Shown here: positions 36,277 to 44,984 of the stretch, piece by piece
Position numbering within the stretch: the first letter of the stretch is position 1
How the letters are laid out: each line of letters opens with the position of its first letter
NCBI RefSeq assembly: GCF_002150685.1
Contig: NZ_MSSW01000019.1
Span: 62,001 to 126,000, forward strand
DNA: 64,000 nt
From: Algoriphagus antarcticus
GTDB taxonomy: Bacteria > Bacteroidota > Bacteroidia > Cytophagales > Cyclobacteriaceae
Direction: 5' to 3'
Notes under the pieces: generated by a model
Told to the model about the DNA's origin: nothing
Database searches by the model: none
The model's input: the letters and a program-made list of their open reading frames with translations, nothing else
Made by a program: the position numbers and the translations under genes

Positions 36277-37806
36277 ATGGCCAAAACGCTACGATTAATT
36301 TTAGGTGATCAGCTTAACTCTCAGCATTCCTGGTTTTCAGAGAAAGACCCCTCCATTACTTATCTGATGCTAGAGCTGAGGCAGGAAACCGATTACGTGC
36401 ATCATCATATTCAAAAAGTAATTGCATTTTTTCTAAGTATGAGAAACTTTGCGGAGCATCTAAAAAATCAAGGGCATAAGGTCAATTATGTCCAACTGGA
36501 TCAGGAGGATAACACACAAGATTTGGAGAAAATGATCATGGCACTTGTGAAGAAACACGACTTTGATCAGTTCGAATACCAGCTTCCAGACGAATACCGC
36601 TTGGATGTGCAATTGAAATCAATCAGCAAAAACCTGGTTATTCCTTGCCGTAGCTTTGATTCAGAACATTTTTTGACGGAGCGGGAATATGTCAAAGATT
36701 TCTTTCAAGGCAAGAAAACATTTCTGATGGAGAGTTTTTATCATCAAATGCGTAAGGATTTTAATATTCTAATGGATGGTAAAGAACCGGTACAAGGCAA
36801 GTGGAATTTTGATCATGAAAATAGAGCTGCTCTGAAAGATAAACGCCTGTTGAGCAAGCCAAAACTCCATCCAAAGAACGTATCCGAAATTCTGGAAATG
36901 CTCGAAACAGCTCAGGTAAAAACTATTGGAAATGTGGGCGATAGCCCTTTTGCCTGGCCTTGCTCGCGCGCAGAAAGTCTGGAAGTCTTGGATCATTTTT
37001 GTAACCACCTACTTGTTCATTTCGGAGATTATCAGGATGCCTTGACCACTTGGGATCCATTTCTTTTCCATTCCAGATTAAGTTTTGCCTTGAATACCAA
37101 AATGCTTTCTCCGCTGGAGGTAGTGAAAAAGGTGGAGAATTATTGGAAGGCCCATCAAGATGAAATTGATATTTCGCAGGCAGAAGGCTTCATCCGTCAG
37201 ATCCTGGGATGGCGAGAATATATGCGGGGGATTTACTGGGCAAAAATGCCAGATTTTGCAGAAATGAATTTCTTTAATCATCAAAGGAAGTTGCCAGGAT
37301 GGTTTTGGACGGGCGATACCAAAATGAAATGTCTGAGTCATTCCATCGGTCAGTCATTGGATTTGGCTTATGCTCATCACATTCAGCGATTGATGGTAAT
37401 AGGTAATTTTGCTTTGCTTGCGGGGATTCATCCAGATGAGGTGGATAAATGGTACTTAGGAGTGTATATCGATGCGATCGAATGGGTAGAAATTACCAAT
37501 ACTCGTGGGATGAGCCAGTTTGCAGATGGAGGAATCGTGGGTACTAAACCTTATGTAGCTTCAGCTAACTACATCAAGAAACAAGGCAATTATTGCACGC
37601 ATTGCGCCTATGATCCTAAGATAAAAATAGGAGAAGGAGCTTGCCCTTTTAATAGTCTTTACTGGCATTTTTACGATAGAAACAGGGATAAACTTGAGAA
37701 AAACCCCAGAATCGGAATGGCCTACCGCACCCTTGACAAGTTGAAAAATAAGGAGGAATTGCTTGAACAGGCAGAGAGTTATTTGAAGGATTTGGATAGG
37801 CTTTAA
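36277..37806 (+). CDS. FeS-type bacterial photolyase/cryptochrome (FeS-BCP, PhrB-like)
   Basis: A 509-residue flavoprotein from the ATG at 36277; an in-frame TTG 27 bases upstream adds a non-conserved tail. The N-terminal L-R-L-I-L-G-D-Q-L-N opening and the Rossmann half belong to the deoxyribodipyrimidine photolyase-related family. The FAD domain contains M-K-C-L-S-H-S-I-G-Q and Y-A-H-H-I-Q-R-L-M. Four cysteines at 352, 440, 443 and 456 match in spacing the [4Fe-4S] ligands known from Agrobacterium PhrB (350, 438, 441, 454). It should repair (6-4) photoproducts with blue light. It stands alone, convergent with the RES/Xre pair one base away. Confidence 0.92.
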   Translation: MAKTLRLILGDQLNSQHSWFSEKDPSITYLMLELRQETDYVHHHIQKVIAFFLSMRNFAEHLKNQGHKVNYVQLDQEDNTQDLEKMIMALVKKHDFDQFEYQLPDEYRLDVQLKSISKNLVIPCRSFDSEHFLTEREYVKDFFQGKKTFLMESFYHQMRKDFNILMDGKEPVQGKWNFDHENRAALKDKRLLSKPKLHPKNVSEILEMLETAQVKTIGNVGDSPFAWPCSRAESLEVLDHFCNHLLVHFGDYQDALTTWDPFLFHSRLSFALNTKMLSPLEVVKKVENYWKAHQDEIDISQAEGFIRQILGWREYMRGIYWAKMPDFAEMNFFNHQRKLPGWFWTGDTKMKCLSHSIGQSLDLAYAHHIQRLMVIGNFALLAGIHPDEVDKWYLGVYIDAIEWVEITNTRGMSQFADGGIVGTKPYVASANYIKKQGNYCTHCAYDPKIKIGEGACPFNSLYWHFYDRNRDKLEKNPRIGMAYRTLDKLKNKEELLEQAESYLKDLDRL

Positions 37807-37807
37807 A

Positions 37808-38263
37808 TTACCTGACTATCCGCTTATCCAACTCAAGCGAATATACCTTGAATTCCAAGAGATTGAAGTTGTCAGAAAGTGTGTTGATCACGTAATTCAA
37901 CGAACTCGAATCTACCACCGACGGAACAGCAAAACATAGAATTCCAGAATTTAATAGGTCTGAACCGTATTTCTGAGAAGAACTAACTGACGGAATAGAA
38001 TTCCAATTGATCGGTAGGTCTTGCTCTTCTGGGGTAAATATCAAATCGTTTGGTATGATGATTTCCATCACGGAATATAGTACATAGCGCTCCGAGGAAA
38101 ACAATTCAGGGTCAATAGTCAGCCTTTCCAAAAGAGAAGACGAAAGGCTAGATCCAGCATAGATTGCAGGAGAACCTGGAAGATTCCATCTGCCACCATA
38201 CAACCTTGCTCCTTCACCACTGGTATCATTGTACTGATTCGTGGCGATCCGATAGGACTTCAT
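37808..38263 (-). CDS. RES-domain toxin
   Basis: A 151-residue RES-family protein. Characteristic residues are R5 (Y-R-I-A), G-x-R-L-Y-G-G-R-W-N near 19-28, Y-A-G-S-S-L-S-S-S and the following E in L-L-E-R-L. Known RES toxins of Xre-RES pairs degrade NAD+. The histidine often found after the glutamate (E-x-x-x-H) is not present here, so activity could differ. It lies 5 bases downstream of its antitoxin gene. The stop is one base from the photolyase stop on the other strand. Confidence 0.85.
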   Translation of the reverse strand: MKSYRIATNQYNDTSGEGARLYGGRWNLPGSPAIYAGSSLSSSLLERLTIDPELFSSERYVLYSVMEIIIPNDLIFTPEEQDLPINWNSIPSVSSSQKYGSDLLNSGILCFAVPSVVDSSSLNYVINTLSDNFNLLEFKVYSLELDKRIVR

Positions 38264-38268
38264 AGAGT

Positions 38269-38754
38269 TCAGACAGCGATCCCGTGCTGCATGCGCAAGA
38301 TTTCTGTTTTGAGCAGGTCAATTCCTGCAGATACATCAATCAGCTCAAGCGGTTTGCGATTCCCGAGCGAAAAAAGCGGTCGCTCCATCCATCGTCTAAA
38401 GCCATCCTTCCCAAAGTAATTGACACCTAAGGCGTACAATTCAGCCAATTCATAGATCTTTTCGGACTGAATGGTATCAAAAACTTCCTTGCGCTGGAGT
38501 GTTTTGGTGGAAACACCTAAGGCACCAGCAAGCGTGTTATAATCCAAACCGGATAGCTCTTTGAGGTTTTCGAAAGCACTCTTCTCCAGTCCATTACGAA
38601 ATGTATCGACTCTACTCAACGGCTCCTCTAACCAGCCAATCGCCAAATCCAAGATAGACCGGACCGAGACTGCTGAAGTGCGATATGCTGCCATAACTGG
38701 CTCATTTACATGTTGAATTTTCTTGGCCACAATTTTTATCGGGAATTTGTCCAT
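38269..38754 (-). CDS. Xre/MbcA/ParS-type antitoxin
   Basis: A 161-residue antitoxin with an N-terminal Xre-like helix-turn-helix region (about 55-90; Y-N-T-L-A-G-A-L-G-V-S-T-K-T-L-Q-R) and the C-terminal toxin-binding domain of the MbcA/ParS type (about 110-158). That domain shows F-R-R-W-M, the N-R-K-P-L-E-L-I-D loop and a terminal M-Q-H-G-I-A-V. It should neutralise the RES toxin encoded 5 bases downstream and repress the operon. A 10-base direct repeat overlaps its start. Confidence 0.88.
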   Translation of the reverse strand: MDKFPIKIVAKKIQHVNEPVMAAYRTSAVSVRSILDLAIGWLEEPLSRVDTFRNGLEKSAFENLKELSGLDYNTLAGALGVSTKTLQRKEVFDTIQSEKIYELAELYALGVNYFGKDGFRRWMERPLFSLGNRKPLELIDVSAGIDLLKTEILRMQHGIAV

Positions 38755-38773
38755 TAAGATAACGGAATTTGTC
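38742..38773. promoter_or_regulatory. Candidate antitoxin operator: 10-bp direct repeat at the antitoxin start
   Basis: GGAATTTGTC occurs at 38742-38751 and 38764-38773, a 22-base period or about two helical turns, with the antitoxin ATG (minus strand, 38754) between them. Xre antitoxins bind repeats at their own promoters. The inner copy overlaps codons 2-4, which lowers confidence. Confidence 0.35.
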
Positions 38774-38868
38774 TAGAAAAAAGTTCTGTTTCTCAAAAAT
38801 TTTCAAAATAGAGCTGAAGGGCTCATAATGAAGATCTATTAGAAAAAAATTTAAGTTTCTAACTCAAA

Positions 38869-39990
38869 TTATGTTGACTTGTGATAATTCAAAACCGCCC
38901 AGGTATTGAAAAAGATTGCAAAGCCGATCATGACCAGAAGGTGTCTGGCAATATCCAAAAATCCACTTCCCTTCAGCATCACCATTCGCATGACTTCTAT
39001 GAAATAAGTAAGAGGATTGGAGTATGCTACAATTTGTGCCCATTCGGGCATACTGTCGATCGGAGTGAATAGTCCACTCATAAGAAGGAAAATCATCATG
39101 ATAAAAAAGGCTACCGACATCGCCTGCTGCTGCGTGTCACTATAGGTGGATATCAGCAATCCCAGTCCCAAAAGAGCCACAAGATAAATAGCCAGAAAGC
39201 CATAAAGGAGAAATACGCTTCCGATCGGCACTATTCCATATAAGATTCGTGAAACGAAAAATAATCCTATGCTGAAAATAACAACACCAATGATCCAAAA
39301 AGGGATGAGTTTTCCGAGGATAAACTGATACTTTTTGATCGGGGTGACATTGATCTGCTCGATAGTTCCGACTTCTTTCTCCTTCACAATATTCAATGCA
39401 GACATGTATGCGGCGACCATCGTCACTAGAAATGCCAAGATCCCAGGAACCATGAAGAATCGATAATTCATAAATGGATTAAACCAATTAGAGGAAGCAA
39501 CCTCCACCTGAGGTATGGTATTGAATCGAGCCGGGTTTATCCATTCTAGTCTGACTTCGGCATTGTAATTTTGGATGATTTGGTTGAGGTATGCTCCGCC
39601 AAGATTCGCCTTTGTGCCGTTGATGGCATTCACCGCAATGAATAGTTTTTCGCGTTTATCCCGAACGAGGTTTCTTTCAAAACCCGCTGGAATCTCCAGA
39701 ATCAAATCAGACTTCTCTTCTTCGATCTGCTGAAAAGCAGCATCAAAAGAATCTCCAAAATCTGCCAATACGAAATACCCAGACGCTGTAATCTTTGAAA
39801 TCAGCTGCTGAGAATAGGGACTTCTGTCGTGATCGACAATCGAAATATTGATATTTTTGATCTCATAATCTGCCGCCAATGGCATCACCACCAGCTGGAT
39901 CAATGGCATGGCAAAAATCATCGGAAGCAGGGATTTGTTTCTGAAAATCTGCTTAAACTCTTTTCTGAGCAGGAATAGTAGGGTTCTCAT
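38869..39990 (-). CDS. ABC-2 type transporter permease (YbhR-like)
   Basis: A 373-residue permease. One N-terminal helix (about 20-38) is followed by a large extracytoplasmic domain (about 40-170), then five hydrophobic helices (about 180-365), the standard ABC-2 drug/membrane exporter layout. It is last in a minus-strand operon and overlaps the second permease by 4 bases. With that protein it should form the heterodimeric membrane channel for the two ATPases encoded upstream. Confidence 0.88.
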   Translation of the reverse strand: MRTLLFLLRKEFKQIFRNKSLLPMIFAMPLIQLVVMPLAADYEIKNINISIVDHDRSPYSQQLISKITASGYFVLADFGDSFDAAFQQIEEEKSDLILEIPAGFERNLVRDKREKLFIAVNAINGTKANLGGAYLNQIIQNYNAEVRLEWINPARFNTIPQVEVASSNWFNPFMNYRFFMVPGILAFLVTMVAAYMSALNIVKEKEVGTIEQINVTPIKKYQFILGKLIPFWIIGVVIFSIGLFFVSRILYGIVPIGSVFLLYGFLAIYLVALLGLGLLISTYSDTQQQAMSVAFFIMMIFLLMSGLFTPIDSMPEWAQIVAYSNPLTYFIEVMRMVMLKGSGFLDIARHLLVMIGFAIFFNTWAVLNYHKST

Positions 39991-41093
39991 GCGAGTCTGA
40001 TTTTAAATTTTTTGAAGCTCACAAAAAGGAAGAAAGCAGTCATTCCTACCAGCACCAGTGTTTCCTTCCAGATCGCCGAAAAGCCCAAACCTTTGATCAT
40101 AATCGATTTCACGATGATGTAATACCATTTGCTCGGTACCACGTTGGAAATGATTCGTAGAGGCACAGGCATATTTTCTATCGGAAACATAAACCCTGTG
40201 AATAGCATGGTCGGAATCATCATTCCCATGAGTGCAAGTAGCATAGCAGTCTGCTGAGAATCCGTACTATTGGAGATCAAAAGTCCCAGTGAAAGTGCCG
40301 CAATGATAAGTAAACTACTCTCAGCATAGAAGAGTAAAAGACTTCCTTCAAAAGGCATCTCCATTAAGAAAATGGAGAGCAGTAAGATCACCGTAAGGTT
40401 GATTAAAGACAGTACAAAATAGGGGACGGCTTTAGAGATGATCACCAAAAAGGGATTAAATGGTGAAACTAAGAGGATTTCCATCGTACCGTTTTCCTTT
40501 TCACGAACGATAGAAATGGAGGTCATCAACACGCATACTAACACTAGAACCAAGGCCATCACACCAGGCACAAAGTTCGTCGCACCTTTCAACTCTGGAT
40601 TGTAGAGCATTCTGATTTCCGCCTGGATTTGATAAGGAAGTTGAGATTCATTCACGCGCTCCTGTTGGTAATCCCGCACGATGTTATTCACATAATTAGT
40701 CAGCGAATTTGCTTTGTTCGGATCGGAAGCATCAGCAATCACTTGGATTTGTGCTGAGTTTTGTGACAAAAGATCTGAATTGAAGTTGGCGGGAAAAACC
40801 ACTGCGAGATTCACAATTCCTTGCTTGAAGGCAGCTTCTATTTCTCGGTGACTCATCAGTGATTTTTGTAGTTCAAACTGATCACTGGCAGCTAGCTTTT
40901 GGATGATTTCCTTGGATGCGGAATCGTTGGCGTAGTCAACCACCATGATTTTGGAATCCTTGATCTCATTCGTTAGCGCAAAGCCAAAGAGCATAATCTG
41001 CGCAATTGGAAGCCCAAAGAGCATCAAAAGAGTCTTTCGATCCCGGAACACGTGATAGAATTCTTTTTTGACAAAAGTGAAAAACTGCTTCAT
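39987..41093 (-). CDS. ABC-2 type transporter permease (YbhS-like)
   Basis: A 368-residue permease with the same topology as its neighbour: helix 1 at about 20-40, an extracytoplasmic domain to about 170, then five helices. The intracellular R-E-K-E-N-G-T-M-E-I-L segment is the conserved coupling region of ABC-2 permeases (R-E-K-E-V-G-T-I-E-Q in the partner). The gene starts one base from the ATPase stop and overlaps the other permease gene, so the four transport genes are one translational block. Confidence 0.88.
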   Translation of the reverse strand: MKQFFTFVKKEFYHVFRDRKTLLMLFGLPIAQIMLFGFALTNEIKDSKIMVVDYANDSASKEIIQKLAASDQFELQKSLMSHREIEAAFKQGIVNLAVVFPANFNSDLLSQNSAQIQVIADASDPNKANSLTNYVNNIVRDYQQERVNESQLPYQIQAEIRMLYNPELKGATNFVPGVMALVLVLVCVLMTSISIVREKENGTMEILLVSPFNPFLVIISKAVPYFVLSLINLTVILLLSIFLMEMPFEGSLLLFYAESSLLIIAALSLGLLISNSTDSQQTAMLLALMGMMIPTMLFTGFMFPIENMPVPLRIISNVVPSKWYYIIVKSIMIKGLGFSAIWKETLVLVGMTAFFLFVSFKKFKIRLA

Positions 41094-41094
41094 A

Positions 41095-41838
41095 TTAGTC
41101 TGCTTGTCGTTTTGCCCCGCGGGCTAATTCAAAGAAAACCTCGTCCATCGAAGCTGCATTGTACGTTTTCTTGAGGTTCGTCGGCGTGTCAAGCGCTTTC
41201 ATTTCCCCGTCTACCATCATCGAGATGCGATTGCAATATTCCGCTTCATCCATGTAGTGAGTAGTCACGAAGATCGTGATTCCGCGATTGGATGCCTCAT
41301 AGATCAGATCCCAAAACTGTCGCCTTGTAACAGGATCCACCCCGCCCGTCGGCTCGTCGAGAAAGACGATTTTCGGATCGTGAATGATCGCAACTGAGAA
41401 AGCAAGTTTTTGCTTCCAGCCTAGGGGAAGTGATCCCACGAGCTTTTTACTCTCCTCTTTCAATCCTAGCAAATCAATCAGGTCATCACTTTTCTCCTTG
41501 ATTTCCTTGTCGCTGAGTCCGTAAACTCCACCGAAAAACCGAATATTCTCAATTACTGTCAGATCCTCGTAAAGAGAGAATTTCTGGCTCATGTAGCCGA
41601 TGTTTGCTTTTATCTTTTCCGCTTCTTTATAAATATCGAATCCGGCAATCGTGGCTCCACCCGAAGTGGGTATGGACAAACCGCACAGCATTCGCATCGC
41701 CGTAGTTTTACCAGCTCCATTGGCACCGAGAAACCCGAATATCTCACCTTCATAGACTTCGAAGGTGATTGCGTCCGTGGCAATGAAATCACCAAATTTC
41801 TTGGTGAGCTTATCCGTTTTGATGACTACATTTTTCAT
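41095..41838 (-). CDS. ABC transporter ATPase (second half of a YbhF-like pair)
   Basis: A 247-residue ATPase with Walker A G-A-N-G-A-G-K-T-T, Walker B I-V-F-L-D-E-P-T-G-G-V-D-P and H-loop T-T-H. The signature reads L-P-L-G-W-K-Q instead of L-S-G-G-x-x-Q. The same change is known from the C-terminal ATPase domain of the fused E. coli YbhF, so this protein corresponds to that half. It presumably pairs with the ATPase encoded one base upstream, whose signature is canonical, giving one standard and one degenerate site. Confidence 0.9.
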   Translation of the reverse strand: MKNVVIKTDKLTKKFGDFIATDAITFEVYEGEIFGFLGANGAGKTTAMRMLCGLSIPTSGGATIAGFDIYKEAEKIKANIGYMSQKFSLYEDLTVIENIRFFGGVYGLSDKEIKEKSDDLIDLLGLKEESKKLVGSLPLGWKQKLAFSVAIIHDPKIVFLDEPTGGVDPVTRRQFWDLIYEASNRGITIFVTTHYMDEAEYCNRISMMVDGEMKALDTPTNLKKTYNAASMDEVFFELARGAKRQAD

Positions 41839-41839
41839 A

Positions 41840-42751
41840 TCAATGGCTCATTAATTGAATAAAACAATCTTCTATCGTAGGTGTAATTTCCTTCATTTCT
41901 AAACAAGTATGGCCTAGCTTTTCCAAGTCATTTAGAAGCGATTGTTGATTTTCCGGTAAATTTTCTTTAAATGTGAGGTGATGAAATTCTCCAAAAGCAA
42001 AGCTGCTTTTGACCTGATCTTGCTTGCGCAAATCTTCTAGCAGCACACTCATTTTTGATGATTTCACTGCGAAAAGAGGCGAAGGATAAGATTTGATAAT
42101 GGCTTCTGGCGTATCGATGGACATGATTTTTCCTCCTTGGATCAAGGCAATTCGCTCACAAAGTGTCGCCTCATCCATGTATGGAGTAGAGACAAGTATT
42201 GTGATTCCTTGGTCTTTAAGTCGCTTCAGCATATCCCAAAACTCCTTACGTGATACAGTATCTACGCCAGTAGTAGGCTCATCCAGAAACAAAACCGTTG
42301 GCCTGTGAATCAGCGCACAGCACAGAGCCAACTTTTGCTTCATTCCCCCAGAAAGCTTACCTGCTCTTCGAGTTTTGAAAGGCTCGATCTGCACATAGAT
42401 TTCCTTGATCAGGTCATAGTTTTCTTGGACTGTTGTGTTGAAAAGTGTTGCAAAGAAGTTTAGGTTTTCCTCCACCGTCAGATCTTGGTACAGTGAGAAT
42501 TTCCCAGGCATATAGCCAACTTGCTTTCGTATTTCCTTGTAGCCAGTGACGACGTCAAGACCATTGACCGAGGCAACACCTCCGTCAGGAATCAATAGCG
42601 TAGTGAGCATGCGGAAAATACTCGTTTTCCCTGCCCCATCAGGGCCGATGAGTCCAAAAAGCTCGCCTTTTTTCACTTTAAAGGATACCTGATCAACTGC
42701 TTTTATAGCCCCTTTGTTATATGTTTTCGATATGTTTTGGAGTGTTACCAT
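41840..42751 (-). CDS. ABC transporter ATPase (first half of a YbhF-like pair)
   Basis: A 303-residue ATPase with Walker A G-P-D-G-A-G-K-T-S, signature L-S-G-G-M-K-Q-K-L-A, Walker B V-L-F-L-D-E-P-T-T-G-V-D-T and an S-T-P switch in place of the usual T-H. The G-P-D-G Walker variant matches the N-terminal domain of E. coli YbhF. About 80 extra C-terminal residues follow the ATPase domain. It lies between the membrane-fusion gene (5 bases) and the second ATPase gene (1 base). Confidence 0.9.
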   Translation of the reverse strand: MVTLQNISKTYNKGAIKAVDQVSFKVKKGELFGLIGPDGAGKTSIFRMLTTLLIPDGGVASVNGLDVVTGYKEIRKQVGYMPGKFSLYQDLTVEENLNFFATLFNTTVQENYDLIKEIYVQIEPFKTRRAGKLSGGMKQKLALCCALIHRPTVLFLDEPTTGVDTVSRKEFWDMLKRLKDQGITILVSTPYMDEATLCERIALIQGGKIMSIDTPEAIIKSYPSPLFAVKSSKMSVLLEDLRKQDQVKSSFAFGEFHHLTFKENLPENQQSLLNDLEKLGHTCLEMKEITPTIEDCFIQLMSH

Positions 42752-42756
42752 GACTG

Positions 42757-43656
42757 CTACAGGAAGTTGATTTCACCGTACATTCCGATTTTGAACTTGC
42801 CGTCATTTGGTACATCCACTTTGATGGCATAGACCATATTGGCACGCTCATCCTTGGTTTGTATGGTCTTTGGAGTGAATTCCGCTTTGTCATTGATCCA
42901 AGATATAGTGCCTTCCGTTTGGTCAAAACCACCTTCTCCATTGTCTGTGTGGACGGTTACTTTCTGACCCAACTTTACGTGTGAAAGTTGATTCCCACTG
43001 ATATAGACGCGGAGGATTATATTCGATAAGTCAGCGATTTTGTAAAGCGGTTTACCGGGGGCAGTCATTTCACTTTGCTCTGCGTACTTGCTCAGCACAG
43101 TTCCTGCTAGAGGATTGATGATTTTACTTTTCTCCAATTGATCGTTTAGCTGCGCGATCTGCACTTCCATCGGTGTAGCATCATTGCTGATGCCCTGGCT
43201 TGAGATATTCAGGGTGGACTTCTGCGCTACAATCTGAGCTTCGATCATAGCGACCTGTGCGGTTGCATCATCAAGTTGTTTTGAGGTGGCAGCATTAGCT
43301 TTGACCAGATTGCTGACACGATTTGCTTCCAAATTCACAGTTTTAAGCTGCACTTCCAGAGCTGCTAATTGAGCAGAGATATTCGGTTTACGGCCGTAAA
43401 GCGCAGTTATTTGAGCTTCGAGCTGTCTCTTTTTTAGGAAAAGTTGAACGCTATCGACATAGCCAATGAATTGATTAGCTGAGAGGACCTGACCTTCTTC
43501 GAGGTCAAACTGCTTCAAAACTCCTAAAGCTTCAGCAGAAATAATAGTTTCTTCTGCTTCAAATGAACCTGATGCGTCGAAGGTTTTTTCTTCAGTACAG
43601 CCAATAACTAGAGGCAGAAAAAGCGAGGCGAAAATGATTTTTTGGAAGGTTTTCAT
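42757..43656 (-). CDS. HlyD/YbhG-type membrane fusion protein, lipoprotein
   Basis: A 299-residue periplasmic adaptor. The N-terminus ends L-V-I-G-C, a lipobox, so it is lipid-anchored at C20. The biotinyl-lipoyl-like half (S-A-E-A-L-G-V-L-K-Q-F-D-L-E-E-G-Q-V-L) is followed by a helical hairpin (about 75-150), the second lipoyl half and a beta-barrel domain (I-I-L-R-V-Y-I-S-G). It should bridge the ABC-2 permeases and the TolC-like channel encoded just upstream. Confidence 0.9.
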   Translation of the reverse strand: MKTFQKIIFASLFLPLVIGCTEEKTFDASGSFEAEETIISAEALGVLKQFDLEEGQVLSANQFIGYVDSVQLFLKKRQLEAQITALYGRKPNISAQLAALEVQLKTVNLEANRVSNLVKANAATSKQLDDATAQVAMIEAQIVAQKSTLNISSQGISNDATPMEVQIAQLNDQLEKSKIINPLAGTVLSKYAEQSEMTAPGKPLYKIADLSNIILRVYISGNQLSHVKLGQKVTVHTDNGEGGFDQTEGTISWINDKAEFTPKTIQTKDERANMVYAIKVDVPNDGKFKIGMYGEINFL

Positions 43657-43666
43657 GAGCTAAGTT

Positions 43667-44938
43667 TTAATTGCCTGAAGTGATTTGATAATTGGATTGG
43701 GCCAGAAGAAGTTGGATTTGATGTAAAGCGAGATTTTGACGGGCCTGATCTGCTGCATTGATGTAGGTCAGGAAATCATTGGAAGTGATCGTTCCATATT
43801 CGAGTTGACTGCTTGCTGAAGCTTGAACTCGCTCTCGAAGTGTGATGATTTCCTTATCGGTCTGCATCAGTTTGAGGTATTTCGCGATTTCGGTCTCTTG
43901 TTGGGTCAAAGCGATTTTGGTATTGAGACGAAAGGTTTCCTCTTGAAGTACGATAGCAACCAGGTTAAGATTGAGCAGTTCTTTCTCTCGAGATGAAGTA
44001 TAGTAGCGGGAGATATTCCAGTTGAAGCGCAGACCACCGAGATAGTACAAATCGAAGTCATTGCTTAGGAAGTTCAGTGCCGGCCGGCCATAGCCTCCTT
44101 GGAAAAAGAGATTCAACTGAGGAATATTTTTGCTGGAAATGAGTTCTTGCTGAAGCAAAATAGACCCTTTTTGGCTTGCGAAGAGTCCGAGTTCAGGGCG
44201 ATTGATCTCTTGCGAAAGGGCTGGAAGAATCGGAATCTGAAGACTTACTGCGGAGCTTATTTCCTGCCCGATAAGCAAGCCTAGCATTTGGGTAAAGCCT
44301 TGCTGATTTGCTGCAAGCTCGATTCGTTGTTGATCTGCATTCAGGAGTTCGGCTTGCAGAATATCTAAGGAAGACTGAAGAGCTGTTCCATTTTCAATGG
44401 CTGCTTTGGTTTGGGAGATTCCCGCTTGGATATCATTTTGTCGGATTTCGTTTTGTTGTAGCTGCTTATCTAGAAGTAAAACCCCAAAGTAAACCTGGTT
44501 CACTCGGCCTTTAAGTTGGTAAAGCTCCACTTGAAGTTGCTGGGCTTGAGTCATGGCGTTAGCTTCAGCCAATTGCTTTTGGGTTTTCACTCCGGAAGTA
44601 CTGGTGAGTGGCTGAGAGACTTCAGCAAACAACTTGTATTGATCTTTGGCAATGGGCTGAATTTCCAGATTCGGAATATCGATGGGAAAGCCAGTCACAT
44701 CTGATTGGTAAGTGGCTTGACCTCCAAGATTGATTTGAGGTAGGTTTCTCTTACCAGCATTTTCAACCGAAAAATCCCGGCTAAGGTTGATCAGTTCCAG
44801 TTGATTGATCAACGGATAGTTTTGCCGAGCCAAATCCTGACATTGCTCCAAGGTCAAAGTTTGGGAATTTGCAAGAAATGGATTTGCGATGAACAGCAAA
44901 AGAGAGAGTAGCAGCACATTCAAGTTTGATGTTTTCAT
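43667..44938 (-). CDS. TolC-like outer membrane efflux protein
   Basis: An outer-membrane efflux protein of 423 residues from the ATG at 44938; an in-frame TTG 21 bases further upstream is less likely because it would place the start inside the operator. It has a signal peptide ending A-N-S-Q and the opening T-L-E-Q-C-Q-D-L-A-R-Q-N-Y-P of OEP proteins. The two long helical repeats and Q-P-L-T-S and Y-Y-L-G-G-L-R-F-N-W strands follow. It provides the outer-membrane exit for the tripartite pump. Its start is 13 bases from the palindromic TetR operator. Confidence 0.9.
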   Translation of the reverse strand: MKTSNLNVLLLSLLLFIANPFLANSQTLTLEQCQDLARQNYPLINQLELINLSRDFSVENAGKRNLPQINLGGQATYQSDVTGFPIDIPNLEIQPIAKDQYKLFAEVSQPLTSTSGVKTQKQLAEANAMTQAQQLQVELYQLKGRVNQVYFGVLLLDKQLQQNEIRQNDIQAGISQTKAAIENGTALQSSLDILQAELLNADQQRIELAANQQGFTQMLGLLIGQEISSAVSLQIPILPALSQEINRPELGLFASQKGSILLQQELISSKNIPQLNLFFQGGYGRPALNFLSNDFDLYYLGGLRFNWNISRYYTSSREKELLNLNLVAIVLQEETFRLNTKIALTQQETEIAKYLKLMQTDKEIITLRERVQASASSQLEYGTITSNDFLTYINAADQARQNLALHQIQLLLAQSNYQITSGN

Positions 44939-44950
44939 TGTATGTATTTT

Positions 44951-44968
44951 TTTAATCAAATGATTAAC
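44951..44968. promoter_or_regulatory. Palindromic TetR-type operator, copy 1
   Basis: TTTAATCA-AA-TGATTAAC, an 8-2-8 dyad with one terminal mismatch, sits between the TetR gene and the TolC-like gene, directly before the latter's ATG. The same palindrome occurs at 45671, in front of the TetR gene. It is a strong candidate operator for the efflux operon. Confidence 0.7.
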
Positions 44969-44984
44969 GACTAGTCAAAAATAG

